From: Bdellovibrionales bacterium
Lineage (GTDB): Bacteria > Bdellovibrionota > Bdellovibrionia > Bdellovibrionales > UBA1609
NCBI GenBank assembly: GCA_027451425.1
Contig: DAIDJH010000009.1
Span: forward strand, 1 to 14,975
Direction: 5' to 3'
Length of the DNA stretch: 14,975 nucleotides
In this document: one piece after another, positions 1 through 8,218 of the stretch
How the letters are laid out: every line of letters starts with the position of its first letter
Numbering within the stretch: position 1 is the stretch's first letter
The notes under the pieces: generated by a model
Told to the model about the DNA's origin: nothing
The model's input: the letters and a program-made list of their open reading frames with translations, nothing else
Database searches by the model: none
Program-made: the position numbers and the translations under genes

Positions 1-653
1 CCGATATCACGTCAGTCCGCAATGGCATCGGTTCTGACCCACGCATTGGCTACAACTTCACCTACCCTGGCGTGGGGTACGGCGGTTCGTGCTTTCCGAA
101 AGACGTCAAAGCGCTTAAGCAAACAGCATTTGAGATTGGCGCTGAACATTCGATTCTCGACGCGGTCGAAGCTGTGAATTTAAGTCAACGCGCTTATTTC
201 ATCAAAAAAATTGAAAAACATTTTGGCAATGCCGCCAACTCTTTGCGTGGCAAAAAATTCGCGGTTTGGGGTTTGAGTTTTAAACCCGAAACGGATGACA
301 TCCGCGAAGCTCCCGCGCTTGAAATCATCACTCACCTTCTTCACGCCGGAGCTCACGTCGCTGCGTTCGACCCGATTGCCGGCGATAATACGCGTGAGTA
401 TTTTTCAGCGCAACACGATGGCGCAATCGATATTTCACATCTTAAAATTTGCAATGATCAGTATGAGCCGCTTGAGCAAGCTGATGCCCTTTTACTTTTG
501 ACGGAATGGAAGCCTTTTCGCTCACCCGATTTCGAACGCATCAAATCGCAACTCAAAGCCCCCATCATTTTTGACGGACGAAATCAATACAGTTTAGATC
601 AAATGCGCGAGCTGGGATTTAAATATTATTGTGTCGGGCGGCCAACGGTTTAG
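1..653 (+). CDS. ugd: UDP-glucose 6-dehydrogenase, C-terminal part (5' end outside window)
   Basis: Oxidises UDP-glucose to UDP-glucuronate with two NAD+, supplying a precursor for capsule, exopolysaccharide or LPS sugars in the cytoplasm. The reading frame is open from the first base (codons in phase with base 3), so the gene starts upstream; the GTG at 72 is an internal valine, not a start. About 216 codons are present, roughly half of the usual 430-450 residues, so the N-terminal Rossmann NAD domain is missing from the window. The visible part has the family signature GIGSDPRIG, then GVGYGGSCFPKD, whose Cys codon (90-92) is the catalytic nucleophile. The C-terminal UDP-binding domain follows, with VWGLSFKPETDDIREAPA. 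Its stop overlaps by 4 bases the stop of the convergent sugar transferase, a functionally consistent neighbour since both serve surface polysaccharide synthesis. The family is certain; which polysaccharide uses the product is unknown. Confidence 0.95.
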   Translation, partial: DITSVRNGIGSDPRIGYNFTYPGVGYGGSCFPKDVKALKQTAFEIGAEHSILDAVEAVNLSQRAYFIKKIEKHFGNAANSLRGKKFAVWGLSFKPETDDIREAPALEIITHLLHAGAHVAAFDPIAGDNTREYFSAQHDGAIDISHLKICNDQYEPLEQADALLLLTEWKPFRSPDFERIKSQLKAPIIFDGRNQYSLDQMRELGFKYYCVGRPTV

Positions 654-2083
654 CGGCCTGCACCAAACAGCACGACAGTCACCGTCCGAAACACTATCTC
701 AAGATCGAGATCGAATGAGTAATTTTTAATGTAGAATAATTCGTATTGTAACTTTTCGCGCGCGTCGTTTTCAGATGCCCCGTAAGGGAACATCACTTGC
801 GCCCAACCGGTGAGCCCCGGCTTCACGAGGTGACGAAAATCATAAAACGGAATTTTCTCTGAAAGCTGCCGCGTGAATTCGGGACGCTCCGGTCGCGGAC
901 CAACGAAACTCATATCCCCGACCAAAATATTCCAAAGCTGCGGCAACTCGTCGATTCGCGTTTTGCGAATGAACCGGCCAATGCGCGTGACGCGTGCGTC
1001 TTTCGCTGACGCCCATACCGCCCCTTCTCTTTCCGCATCTCGGCACATCGAACGCAACTTCCACATTGTAAAATCTTTGCCATCAATCCCCACCCGAGTT
1101 TGTTTAAAAAACGCCGCCCCATGTGATTCAAGTCGAACCAGCAACGCCATAAACATCACAATGGGAGCCGCGACGATCAGAAGCAGTGTCGACAGCATGA
1201 TGTCCGTCACCCGCTTCATACGTACCGACATGGGGCTATGAAGAATCGAGAAGCCCTCGCTAAAGGCAAACCACGCGTCGTCAAGAGAGTGCACCGGAAT
1301 TTTGCCGCAATAAAACTCATAAAAGCTTTGCAAACTCAAAACCACCAGGCCTCTCAGGCGCGCCTTCATAAGAAGATTTGTCAGCGTTTCGGGAGCGTGC
1401 GTACCGACAATAACCCCCGTCCAATCTTGCCGCAAAATCATCGGAATCTCACTTGGCGACAGTGAGAAATCGCGAAATTCCAAGTTGGCGCGAAAATCCA
1501 CACGTTGCAAATCGGTTTTTAATAGCTCGTAATGATTGCGGTCACCGATAAAAAGCCATGTCTGCTTTTCGCGCCGTGACCGCTCCCACTTGTCTATCAA
1601 ATATCGAATGGCCATTGAAATTGGCACAAAGAGAATAATCGTGCCGAGAAACACGCCCCGGCCGAACATCCCACGCGCTTTTTCCGTGAAAAAGAAAAAT
1701 GATGCGAACGACAACAGCGCACAAAGTGCCGTGCCGAGAATCAGGCGCAACGGCGAAAAGATGCGCGTGCGCCAGTGACGAGGTTCGTACAAATCGAAAA
1801 GATAAAAACTAAAAATAAGAAGACCGTAGATGACGAGAAAGCGGCTGTTGTCGAAAAAATTCGCAAATGCCGCGTGATCAAAAGCCCGATGCAAAATATG
1901 AACCAGAGAGTTTTGCGAAAACCGCAGATTGAGTGCGACATAAAACGCTACAAACAGCGCGAAACCGTCGAGAAGCAAAAGCAAAATTTGCGTGAATCGG
2001 CGTTCTCTGTGTTGCAAGCGATTCAAACTATCCCTCCGAGCGCCTTGACTGCGCCCCCTTGCGCCCATCGATGTATTCGACAC
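650..2083 (-). CDS. Polyprenyl glycosylphosphotransferase initiating exopolysaccharide synthesis (WcaJ-like)
   Basis: Transfers a sugar-1-phosphate from a nucleotide sugar to undecaprenyl phosphate at the inner membrane, the first step of a capsule or exopolysaccharide repeat unit. The 477-aa protein has the full family layout: four N-terminal membrane segments (about residues 31-53, 81-98, 112-132, 142-160), a CoA-binding-like Rossmann domain (about 174-280), a fifth membrane segment (about 295-316) and the catalytic Bac_transf domain (288-474). Motifs include QTRVG (328-332), KLRSM (342-346), the DE catalytic dyad in RIDELPQLWN (D378, E379), DMSFVGPRPE (390-399) and KPGLTGWAQV (421-430). 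The start is uncertain: GTG at 2083 has GAGG only 2 bases upstream, and ATG at 2068 (residue 6) has no well-placed site. An in-frame stop lies a few codons upstream, so no longer form is possible. The sugar specificity cannot be read from sequence. Confidence 0.93.
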   Translation of the reverse strand: MSNTSMGARGRSQGARRDSLNRLQHRERRFTQILLLLLDGFALFVAFYVALNLRFSQNSLVHILHRAFDHAAFANFFDNSRFLVIYGLLIFSFYLFDLYEPRHWRTRIFSPLRLILGTALCALLSFASFFFFTEKARGMFGRGVFLGTIILFVPISMAIRYLIDKWERSRREKQTWLFIGDRNHYELLKTDLQRVDFRANLEFRDFSLSPSEIPMILRQDWTGVIVGTHAPETLTNLLMKARLRGLVVLSLQSFYEFYCGKIPVHSLDDAWFAFSEGFSILHSPMSVRMKRVTDIMLSTLLLIVAAPIVMFMALLVRLESHGAAFFKQTRVGIDGKDFTMWKLRSMCRDAEREGAVWASAKDARVTRIGRFIRKTRIDELPQLWNILVGDMSFVGPRPERPEFTRQLSEKIPFYDFRHLVKPGLTGWAQVMFPYGASENDAREKLQYELFYIKNYSFDLDLEIVFRTVTVVLFGAGR

Positions 2084-2120
2084 TGCCTCAAATTTTTATG
2101 CGCCCTCTTATTTTTTTTTC

Positions 2121-2138
2121 TTGAGCGCTAGTGCTCAA
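2121..2138. promoter_or_regulatory. 18-base near-palindrome, possible operator
   Basis: TTGAGC and GCTCAA form perfect outer arms around GCTAGT, with only two mismatched positions across 18 bases and a CTAG centre. It lies in the divergent intergenic region, at the predicted transcription start of the sugar transferase gene. Neither strand shows a long T-run directly after it, so an operator fits better than a terminator. No regulator for it is encoded in the window. Confidence 0.4.
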
Positions 2139-2167
2139 TTTTGTCACAACCGTGCAAAATTTGTCAG
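2138..2167 (-). promoter_or_regulatory. Possible sigma70-type promoter for the sugar transferase gene
   Basis: On the minus strand CTGACA (2167-2162, 5 of 6 to TTGACA) is followed after 18 bases by CAAAAT (2143-2138, 4 of 6 to TATAAT). Transcription would start near 2131, inside the adjacent near-palindrome, and leave a leader of about 48 bases before the GTG start. This is a consensus match by eye only. Confidence 0.35.
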
Positions 2168-2311
2168 CACTGTTTGCGTAATTTGCGGACGATTCGCACA
2201 TATAGCGCACGAAATGCGTATGAACAGTGGCGGGATGTGCCTTTGTTCTGGCTTCGAGCTTGCATCAACTGTGCTCGATTGTAACGTTTTGTAGTTTGTA
2301 AAACATACATA

Positions 2312-2341
2312 TTGATTGTGCGCGATCGAACTCGTTAATAT
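2312..2341 (+). promoter_or_regulatory. Possible promoter for the small secreted protein gene
   Basis: TTGATT (2312-2317) and TAATAT (2336-2341) are each 4 of 6 to the sigma70 consensus and are separated by 18 bases. The leader before the ATG would be about 30 bases and includes the Shine-Dalgarno AAAGGA (2365-2370), 7 bases before the start codon. The rest of the 2139-2311 interval shows nothing I can name. Confidence 0.35.
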
Positions 2342-2377
2342 CGCACTGCAATCGATGTTTAAAGAAAGGAAAAGGGT

Positions 2378-3073
2378 ATGAAAGAAAACCTAATTTTTGC
2401 GGCCATCGCGCTGAGCATGATCTCGGCCGTAGCCTTCGGGCAAGAAGCGGCTGTAATCGATGAAGGAGTCGCCGCCGTTCGGGGCGCGACCGACGCTGGC
2501 AAAACGGCAGCAACAGTGGGCTCGACTGCAACGGGTGCCGCCGCCATCACTGGCGCCGCTTCTAGCGCAAATTTGATCAACATGAATTCCATGGTGACAT
2601 CGGGTGCATTTTCTAATTCAGGAAAAGTTGTGACAAACAATGTTCAACCGGGCGCTCAGTGCAAAATGGGTGCTGGCTTTCCGACTCTTGTTGGCGCCGA
2701 CGTGGCTGCCGTCGAAGACGCGGCCGATCACGGTTTAATCAACCATACTGATTGCATGAATGAAACGGATCATGCGACAGCGATAAAAGTCGTCCGCATT
2801 CTGACTGCCGAACGCAATGCCCTTGGTAGCGTTCAAAACATATCAGAGGCGACGCCCACCCAGAGATTGGCAGTAGGCCTTGCTCAAATCCGAGCGATTG
2901 CTCATGAAGTGGGCATTTCGGACATTGAAGCCGCTCGCCGCGGAGTTCTTTTGTGCGAGCATAAAGACTCTGCCGGTCAGGCACAGATTTGCTATTCAAC
3001 AGCCGAAGCGTGCACGGCTACTGTTGCGGCTGCCGCCGAATTCGGCGTCACCCCAGCGAACGCAGATATGTAA
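2378..3073 (+). CDS. Small secreted Ala-rich protein of unknown function
   Basis: I do not recognise this 231-aa protein. It starts at an ATG with a strong RBS (AAAGGA, 7-base spacing). It begins with a Sec-type signal peptide: K2, a hydrophobic stretch of residues 5-19 and probable cleavage after AFG (residue 21) before QEA. Residues 22-65 are rich in Ala, Gly and Thr and look flexible or low-complexity. From about residue 95 the sequence is more ordinary and probably folds. It contains five cysteines (95, 126, 193, 205, 212), compatible with disulfides outside the cytoplasm. There is no lipobox and no other membrane segment. It has its own possible promoter upstream and a strong terminator downstream, so it is probably a separate transcription unit in front of the exported orphan pair. 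Confidence 0.8.
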   Translation: MKENLIFAAIALSMISAVAFGQEAAVIDEGVAAVRGATDAGKTAATVGSTATGAAAITGAASSANLINMNSMVTSGAFSNSGKVVTNNVQPGAQCKMGAGFPTLVGADVAAVEDAADHGLINHTDCMNETDHATAIKVVRILTAERNALGSVQNISEATPTQRLAVGLAQIRAIAHEVGISDIEAARRGVLLCEHKDSAGQAQICYSTAEACTATVAAAAEFGVTPANADM

Positions 3074-3103
3074 AATCATTTGACAGTTGTGATACCCTTT
3101 CGC

Positions 3104-3135
3104 AAAAGGCCAACCCAAAAGTTGGCCTTTTTTTT
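3104..3135 (+). terminator. Rho-independent terminator
   Basis: An 11-base perfect stem, AAAAGGCCAAC (3104-3114) with GTTGGCCTTTT (3121-3131), closes a CCAAAA loop and ends in eight T residues (3128-3135). It lies 30 bases after the stop of the small secreted protein gene and separates it from the 1088-aa gene. Confidence 0.92.
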
Positions 3136-3212
3136 GCTCTACAATTGTAAGAACGACCATCGAGCTGGCGAGCTGGCTTAGCATCTATATGGCGCGACAA
3201 GGATTCTTACGA

Positions 3213-6200
3213 ATGAACGTAAAACGGCACCTGTCTATTGTTATGGCCACAATTGTAGCGCGGACCGCTGCGGCCGCGCCGAATGGCCTCGCCGTAGACA
3301 GTGGACGTCCGATAGCGCCAATTTGCGTAAATCAGGCCCCCACAAACACCGTCACTATCAACCCCGACTTGCAGTCGTCGACACTTCAATTGCCGCAAAT
3401 TCTTAAATCAATGCAGCCGGCCGCCGAACAATTGCAACAAGCCCAATTTGAACTTTTTGAAAGTACCGTTTCGAATGCCACGCCCACAATCAATAGTCTT
3501 ACCGGCCAACTCAACAACTTGCGGATACTCATGGCGCAAGTTTTTCGCATCGCGCTCTCTCCATCACAACTCATCCTTGCTCGACAGATTATCGAAACTT
3601 ACGTGGATGCATCTGTACAATGGCTCTCTCTTGTTGGCTACATTCACCCCTACGCAATCAAACAGTTTCAACAAGCTCAAAACCTAGTCAAATTTTCTGT
3701 TCCGTTGATTTTGTGGAACGAGCTCAATGTCGGCGTACCGGTCGCTTTGACTGAGGAGTTGGGTTACCACGCAAATACCGTGGATGTAAGTCTCACTCCC
3801 GAGATTATTTACAGTGTTTTATCAAATGTCGCGGCCAATGCCGAAGTTTTGCGTGAAAACGGGCGCGCTAATTTTGAAGCCACCCGTTGCGTCATCTCGC
3901 GCAGTATAGCTGAACAGTATTTTATACAAGAGTGGACACGCGGAGCACCCCCCGCGCAAATCTCATTGCCCGTTTCACCCTCGACGTCGGCGTGCCTGGG
4001 TTTGCCCATCGGCGAACTTGAAAATCTTCTTCGCGCGCAATTCTCAAAACAAAGCGAAGGCACCTTCCGCTTGCGTCTTATGGCGGGTAGCCTAACAGCC
4101 GACCAGGTCGAACCTCAACCGCTCGCACAAGCGTTGCAAACCTACAATTTGACTCCACCCGATGTCGCCGTCTTGATTATAAACCCACTGCTGGCGCGAC
4201 AAGTGAATGCAAATTTGCCCGATACCGTTTCTAAACAATTGCGCTCGTGGATGACAAGTGCCGCTTCGAATGCCAAAAGGTTGGCACCGTACTACGCCCC
4301 GTTGATGAGCATGACTTCATCGCCGGAGTTTACAGCCATTTTGCAAAATCTCATGTCGAACTGTCAGCTCGACGACTATCTTTCGACTCAAATCGAGCTA
4401 CAAGGCGGAACAAGACAGGCGGCCGACCAAGACTTGTTGGCTCGTCTTATGTTGGCCGAAGAGAGTCTCGGCCTGCAAATTTCAAATTTTGTGCAACTGA
4501 ATATGAGCTCGCTCGAAAACCTCGACGAAAATTCAATGCGAACCGCTCTCAAACAGATGTTAATTGATAAAAAATATTTAGACGCCAAAGCCCTCATCGA
4601 GTCTCTCTACACGGCAGATATGACGTCGAAAGATTTGCCCCCCAAACAAATTGCCGACTCATTGAGCGACAACCTCTACGAGCTGGCGAGCGCAACGGTG
4701 AATACGGCTCTCATGCAAAAACCCGTGCAAGAATGGTTTGACGGAATTGTCGCACGGGCGATGAAAATGAAGGGTCACCCGGCGGGATTGCAAATCGACG
4801 AATACTATGCGGCCAGCATCAGCGTCGCGGATCAGGCCGCCCATTGGTTAGATCCCAAAACTCCCTATAACGAAATTCCGTTTCAACCTAAAATCATGTC
4901 GGCCACGCAACAGGGGCTTCTCAATCAACTCACCGGCTATAACAATGCTGACTTTCGGGTTCTCGCGAAGCAACAGACGGTCGACGGGTTAAAGGACGTC
5001 TGGCAAGTGATAAACGCGCGTCTTACGGAGCGAGAACGGTCCCTAGGAGCGTGTAAGCCGGACCGCTGGCTTGATGCTGCCAACTGGCTCCACGGCTTTG
5101 CCTACGGCCTTTTGGGCGTCGCCAGTCGCGCGCAGCTCCCGTTCGGCGATCAGTGCACTATCATGCGAAATAATGCCGATCTCATGGGTCTCAATATGAG
5201 ACAACCGCCAAAAACGCTTGCCGATATTGTGCCCGTTTTGAATTCACAAATGAACGCGAAAGAAGTGAGCGCGACAATGCGCCAGTACAAAATGTTTCTG
5301 ATTGGCCATCTTCTACAGAGCCGGCGATTTCTAATGGAGCGAGATTCGAACGATCCCACGGATAAAAGTGCCCCTTATATTTTTCAAGAAATCGCGAGAA
5401 CGAATAATGTTTCGCTACAGCTCAATCTGATTCAACGCGCACTTTCGTTCAGCGATAACAAATTGCAAAAATTGGCGAAGGCTTATTTGCCGGCGCAAAG
5501 ACTCAGCGACTACAACGGGCTTTTGTTGAGAAGCGAGACTTTGCCACAGATGTTGAACAGCCAACCTGCCGTTGAATCAGATCTGATTGCCCGACAATCG
5601 GCACTTTTTCGCGCAAACGGCGTCGAACGGGATATTTACAATTCCGGCATGCACGATATCGGCATCGCATTTTTACTACTCTTGCCGGGAGCATTTTCAA
5701 GTGGGCAGATGGGTCTACGCATGGCCGCCGTATCCAATACGTTGTTCGCCCCCATCCCCATTTATACGCAATCAGTAATGGATGCCGTAATTCAAGGTGA
5801 TCGCGTGCACACCGACAAAACAGTGAACCTCGCCGCCGTCACCGAAATTTACTGGTCGCAAGGGATGGCCATCAATGGCATTTCGTCATTTATGGGCGAT
5901 TCGGGATATGCCAATTCCGTCGCGACGATCTTGGCAACAATACGCGCGAGTCATCGGCAGATGATTATGGATGCTGGAGTGTTCGGCGTCACAGCTTTGG
6001 GATTTGGCCTGGCGAAAGTTTACAGTCAAGCTGGCGAAGGCAAAGGGCTAAGCTGGTTGTGGCGATCGACCGCATGGCGAACAAAACAATTGCGAAACGC
6101 CGTTCTGTCTGGAAATCGCGATGCCATCGATTCCGCTGAAAATGGAATTCGCACTATGGCCGCGCGTGACCAAATGCGCATCAAAAGTTCTCTTCGGATG

Positions 6201-6479
6201 CTCGACAACCCCGTTAATTTACGATTGAGCACGCTTAAAAATAGCTTGCAAGCCATACGCTTGTCGCCAACCAGCACGGCTAATCAAATTTATGATGCCG
6301 AGATTGCCTATCAAAAAATCGTTTCGGTCATAGGCCGACGAGCCGAAATGATGACGGGGCAAGATCGCGCTCTCGATGTCTACGCGCGGAGCTTGTTCGG
6401 CCCAAGCGGCACTCCCCAAGACTTATGGGATATTCACACTGAGTTTGCGCGATTGTCCACGCAAGGTGGTGTGCCGTGA
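3213..6479 (+). CDS. Large exported protein of unknown function (1088 aa)
   Basis: I do not recognise any known domain. The ATG at 3213 is preferred because AAGGA lies 9 bases upstream and the protein then opens with a clean signal peptide (MNVKRH, hydrophobic 7-16, Ala-rich cleavage region about 19-22). An in-frame ATG at 3189 lacks an RBS and would add eight residues ahead of the signal. The long N-terminal part (23 to about 800) looks soluble, probably largely helical and Gln/Asn/Leu-rich. Hydrophobic segments appear late, around 816-830 (FLLLLPGAF) and 917-935 (GVFGVTALGFGLA), so the C-terminal third may insert in a membrane. There are six cysteines (38, 226, 261, 384, 614, 648). Its stop overlaps the start of the next gene in a GTGA, indicating translational coupling. 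I see no convincing promoter between the terminator at 3135 and the start. Confidence 0.82.
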   Translation: MNVKRHLSIVMATIVARTAAAAPNGLAVDSGRPIAPICVNQAPTNTVTINPDLQSSTLQLPQILKSMQPAAEQLQQAQFELFESTVSNATPTINSLTGQLNNLRILMAQVFRIALSPSQLILARQIIETYVDASVQWLSLVGYIHPYAIKQFQQAQNLVKFSVPLILWNELNVGVPVALTEELGYHANTVDVSLTPEIIYSVLSNVAANAEVLRENGRANFEATRCVISRSIAEQYFIQEWTRGAPPAQISLPVSPSTSACLGLPIGELENLLRAQFSKQSEGTFRLRLMAGSLTADQVEPQPLAQALQTYNLTPPDVAVLIINPLLARQVNANLPDTVSKQLRSWMTSAASNAKRLAPYYAPLMSMTSSPEFTAILQNLMSNCQLDDYLSTQIELQGGTRQAADQDLLARLMLAEESLGLQISNFVQLNMSSLENLDENSMRTALKQMLIDKKYLDAKALIESLYTADMTSKDLPPKQIADSLSDNLYELASATVNTALMQKPVQEWFDGIVARAMKMKGHPAGLQIDEYYAASISVADQAAHWLDPKTPYNEIPFQPKIMSATQQGLLNQLTGYNNADFRVLAKQQTVDGLKDVWQVINARLTERERSLGACKPDRWLDAANWLHGFAYGLLGVASRAQLPFGDQCTIMRNNADLMGLNMRQPPKTLADIVPVLNSQMNAKEVSATMRQYKMFLIGHLLQSRRFLMERDSNDPTDKSAPYIFQEIARTNNVSLQLNLIQRALSFSDNKLQKLAKAYLPAQRLSDYNGLLLRSETLPQMLNSQPAVESDLIARQSALFRANGVERDIYNSGMHDIGIAFLLLLPGAFSSGQMGLRMAAVSNTLFAPIPIYTQSVMDAVIQGDRVHTDKTVNLAAVTEIYWSQGMAINGISSFMGDSGYANSVATILATIRASHRQMIMDAGVFGVTALGFGLAKVYSQAGEGKGLSWLWRSTAWRTKQLRNAVLSGNRDAIDSAENGIRTMAARDQMRIKSSLRMLDNPVNLRLSTLKNSLQAIRLSPTSTANQIYDAEIAYQKIVSVIGRRAEMMTGQDRALDVYARSLFGPSGTPQDLWDIHTEFARLSTQGGVP

Positions 6480-8218
6480 AAAGACTGAATTTGCTTCGTC
6501 TTTTGCTCGCGGGATTAATGTTCATACCAAACTCGCTGGCCTTCGCTTCTTCATCGACACAGTCACAAACTGTATTGGCACCCGACGTGCTTGCACTGAT
6601 TCAAAAAAACGTGCCGGCCGGTCAATACGAAGAGTTTCGGATTCTTCTCAGTCGATACTTTGACGCTTACGCAAAAGAATCCGCAGGCAAACAACTTCGA
6701 TTTATAATCGACTTCGCCAAATCTTTGCTGGCAAGCAATAATAGTTTCGATATGGCCATGCAACAGGCCACGAACGCTGAAAACCAGCCAGCCGCGCAAA
6801 CCCCGCGTGAAGAACTCAATCAAGCGGAAGGTCAAATTGACGGACCACTCGCCGCCGCGTTGAATGCGCTTATTCAAAATATGCTGACGGGCACAGATTC
6901 AGACTTCAACCATAAAGTCATCACTCTTGCCGGGGTCGCCGTATTTGACCCCGAATCAGCGCCCGCAATTTATCTTGTGTTTAAAACCATCAATGAGAAT
7001 TACGACAACGATGCCTATTTTCGCGGTCTCGTTCGCGATTCAAAACCCAGTCAACAATTCGTGACCGGCGCGGCCGTCGTCGGATTCACAGCTATTGCCT
7101 TAACTTACGCCAGCCCTCGAACCTGGGGGCGGCTCAGCGAGTCTTGGAGTCAGCTTCGCGGCAGTTTGGGCGACGCGGCCGCATCACTGCAACGCCTGTT
7201 CCCTTCCGCAGCTGAAGATTCTGGTGTCGCAAGCCGAGAACTGCCCCCCGATATTGCTTCAGATATTGCCAACGAAAAAGATCCCGCTCGCCGCCAAATG
7301 CTCATGCAATTAGCCGACATGCGCTCTCGACTAGAGAATATCGACAATGAATTTCAGTCCCTTGGTTATAAAGGAGCAGAAAAACGTACCGACGCTCGCC
7401 TGCTTCAAGACGCCATGGGTGGAGACGCTGAATCTCAACGCGAACTCGAAACGCGAATCAAGTCGGGTGAGGTTAAAATCAACACGGCGGCGAAGCCTCT
7501 GAATCTCGAAAAACCGCTCGCGACCCGAATCTTCTTGTCTCTTTTGGGTGAAAAGCCGAGTTCACAATTTAAAACCATGCTCAAAATTGTCGGACTTGTC
7601 AGCGCCGGCGGCGCTGCGAACATCGGCTTGCATCATATGGGTTTACAAAAGTTGTACAACCACGTTTATGGTCCGTCGAATGGTTGGGAGCACTTTCTCG
7701 CCGAACACGTACGTGTCCCGTTTTTAGGTTATCACCCCTTTGATTTTTCGACTCGAGTTGTACCGCTTGATGTCGGTGGAGCACCCGACCTTTGGAGTCA
7801 CGCATACAGTGCGCTGGCCGCGCTGAAATTCAGTTGCGATGTGGACGCATTTACCGCCAGAGTCGACCAGGCAAAAAACGTAACGAATCAAGATCTCGGT
7901 CAGTTGATCGGCTACCTACTCGAATTTCAATTTCTGACGACGCCCTTTGAACCGCAATCGCCGAACACGCCGCCCGTCACACCTTACTTAAAGAAGCAAT
8001 TTGTACCCAACACCATCCAATATGATTTCAAAACTCGACAAATCGTGATGAATTTGCCCGAGGGTCGCGGAACTCTACACGAACAATTCACCTGTCTAAA
8101 GTACGCGCATGGATTCAATTCAAATCGATTGGAAGTCAGTCTTTCAGAAGACCTTGAACAATTGAGCCAGACCTACCAGAAAATTCAGTCACTCAACGCA
8201 CAAGCGCCAACTCACTGA
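6476..8218 (+). CDS. Exported protein of unknown function with two internal hydrophobic segments (580 aa)
   Basis: I do not recognise the family. It starts with GTG (6476) overlapping the upstream stop as GTGA, with AAGG shortly before it, so it is very likely co-translated with the 1088-aa protein. The N-terminus is a typical signal peptide (MKRLNLLRLLLAGLMF, probable cleavage after AFA at residue 24). Hydrophobic stretches at about 194-212 and 367-385 could cross the membrane. Between them, 213-366 is charged and partly coiled-coil-like (around 268-295) with a possible helical bundle. The C-terminal part (386-580) has many aromatic residues and the only two cysteines (454, 540). If both segments cross the membrane and the signal is cleaved, the central charged region would be cytoplasmic and both ends periplasmic. 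This topology is inference. Its last 7 bases overlap the convergent gene. Confidence 0.82.
   Translation: MKRLNLLRLLLAGLMFIPNSLAFASSSTQSQTVLAPDVLALIQKNVPAGQYEEFRILLSRYFDAYAKESAGKQLRFIIDFAKSLLASNNSFDMAMQQATNAENQPAAQTPREELNQAEGQIDGPLAAALNALIQNMLTGTDSDFNHKVITLAGVAVFDPESAPAIYLVFKTINENYDNDAYFRGLVRDSKPSQQFVTGAAVVGFTAIALTYASPRTWGRLSESWSQLRGSLGDAAASLQRLFPSAAEDSGVASRELPPDIASDIANEKDPARRQMLMQLADMRSRLENIDNEFQSLGYKGAEKRTDARLLQDAMGGDAESQRELETRIKSGEVKINTAAKPLNLEKPLATRIFLSLLGEKPSSQFKTMLKIVGLVSAGGAANIGLHHMGLQKLYNHVYGPSNGWEHFLAEHVRVPFLGYHPFDFSTRVVPLDVGGAPDLWSHAYSALAALKFSCDVDAFTARVDQAKNVTNQDLGQLIGYLLEFQFLTTPFEPQSPNTPPVTPYLKKQFVPNTIQYDFKTRQIVMNLPEGRGTLHEQFTCLKYAHGFNSNRLEVSLSEDLEQLSQTYQKIQSLNAQAPTH

Noticed and set aside
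72..653. A 193-codon frame starting at GTG 72 as a complete gene
   Set aside because: The same frame is open to the window edge and reads the conserved UDP-glucose dehydrogenase sequence before the GTG, so this is an internal valine of a truncated gene.
3140..3149. TACAATTGTA palindrome, with a similar ACAATTGTA at about 3249
   Set aside because: Short AT-rich palindromes arise readily by chance, and the second copy lies inside the signal-peptide coding sequence.
3162..3177. Tandem GAGCTGGC GAGCTGGC
   Set aside because: Two 8-base copies are too few and too short to call a functional repeat; no promoter elements align with it.
3189..3212. ATG at 3189 as the start of the 1088-aa gene
   Set aside because: It has no RBS, while AAGGA is 9 bases before ATG 3213, which opens directly into a signal peptide.
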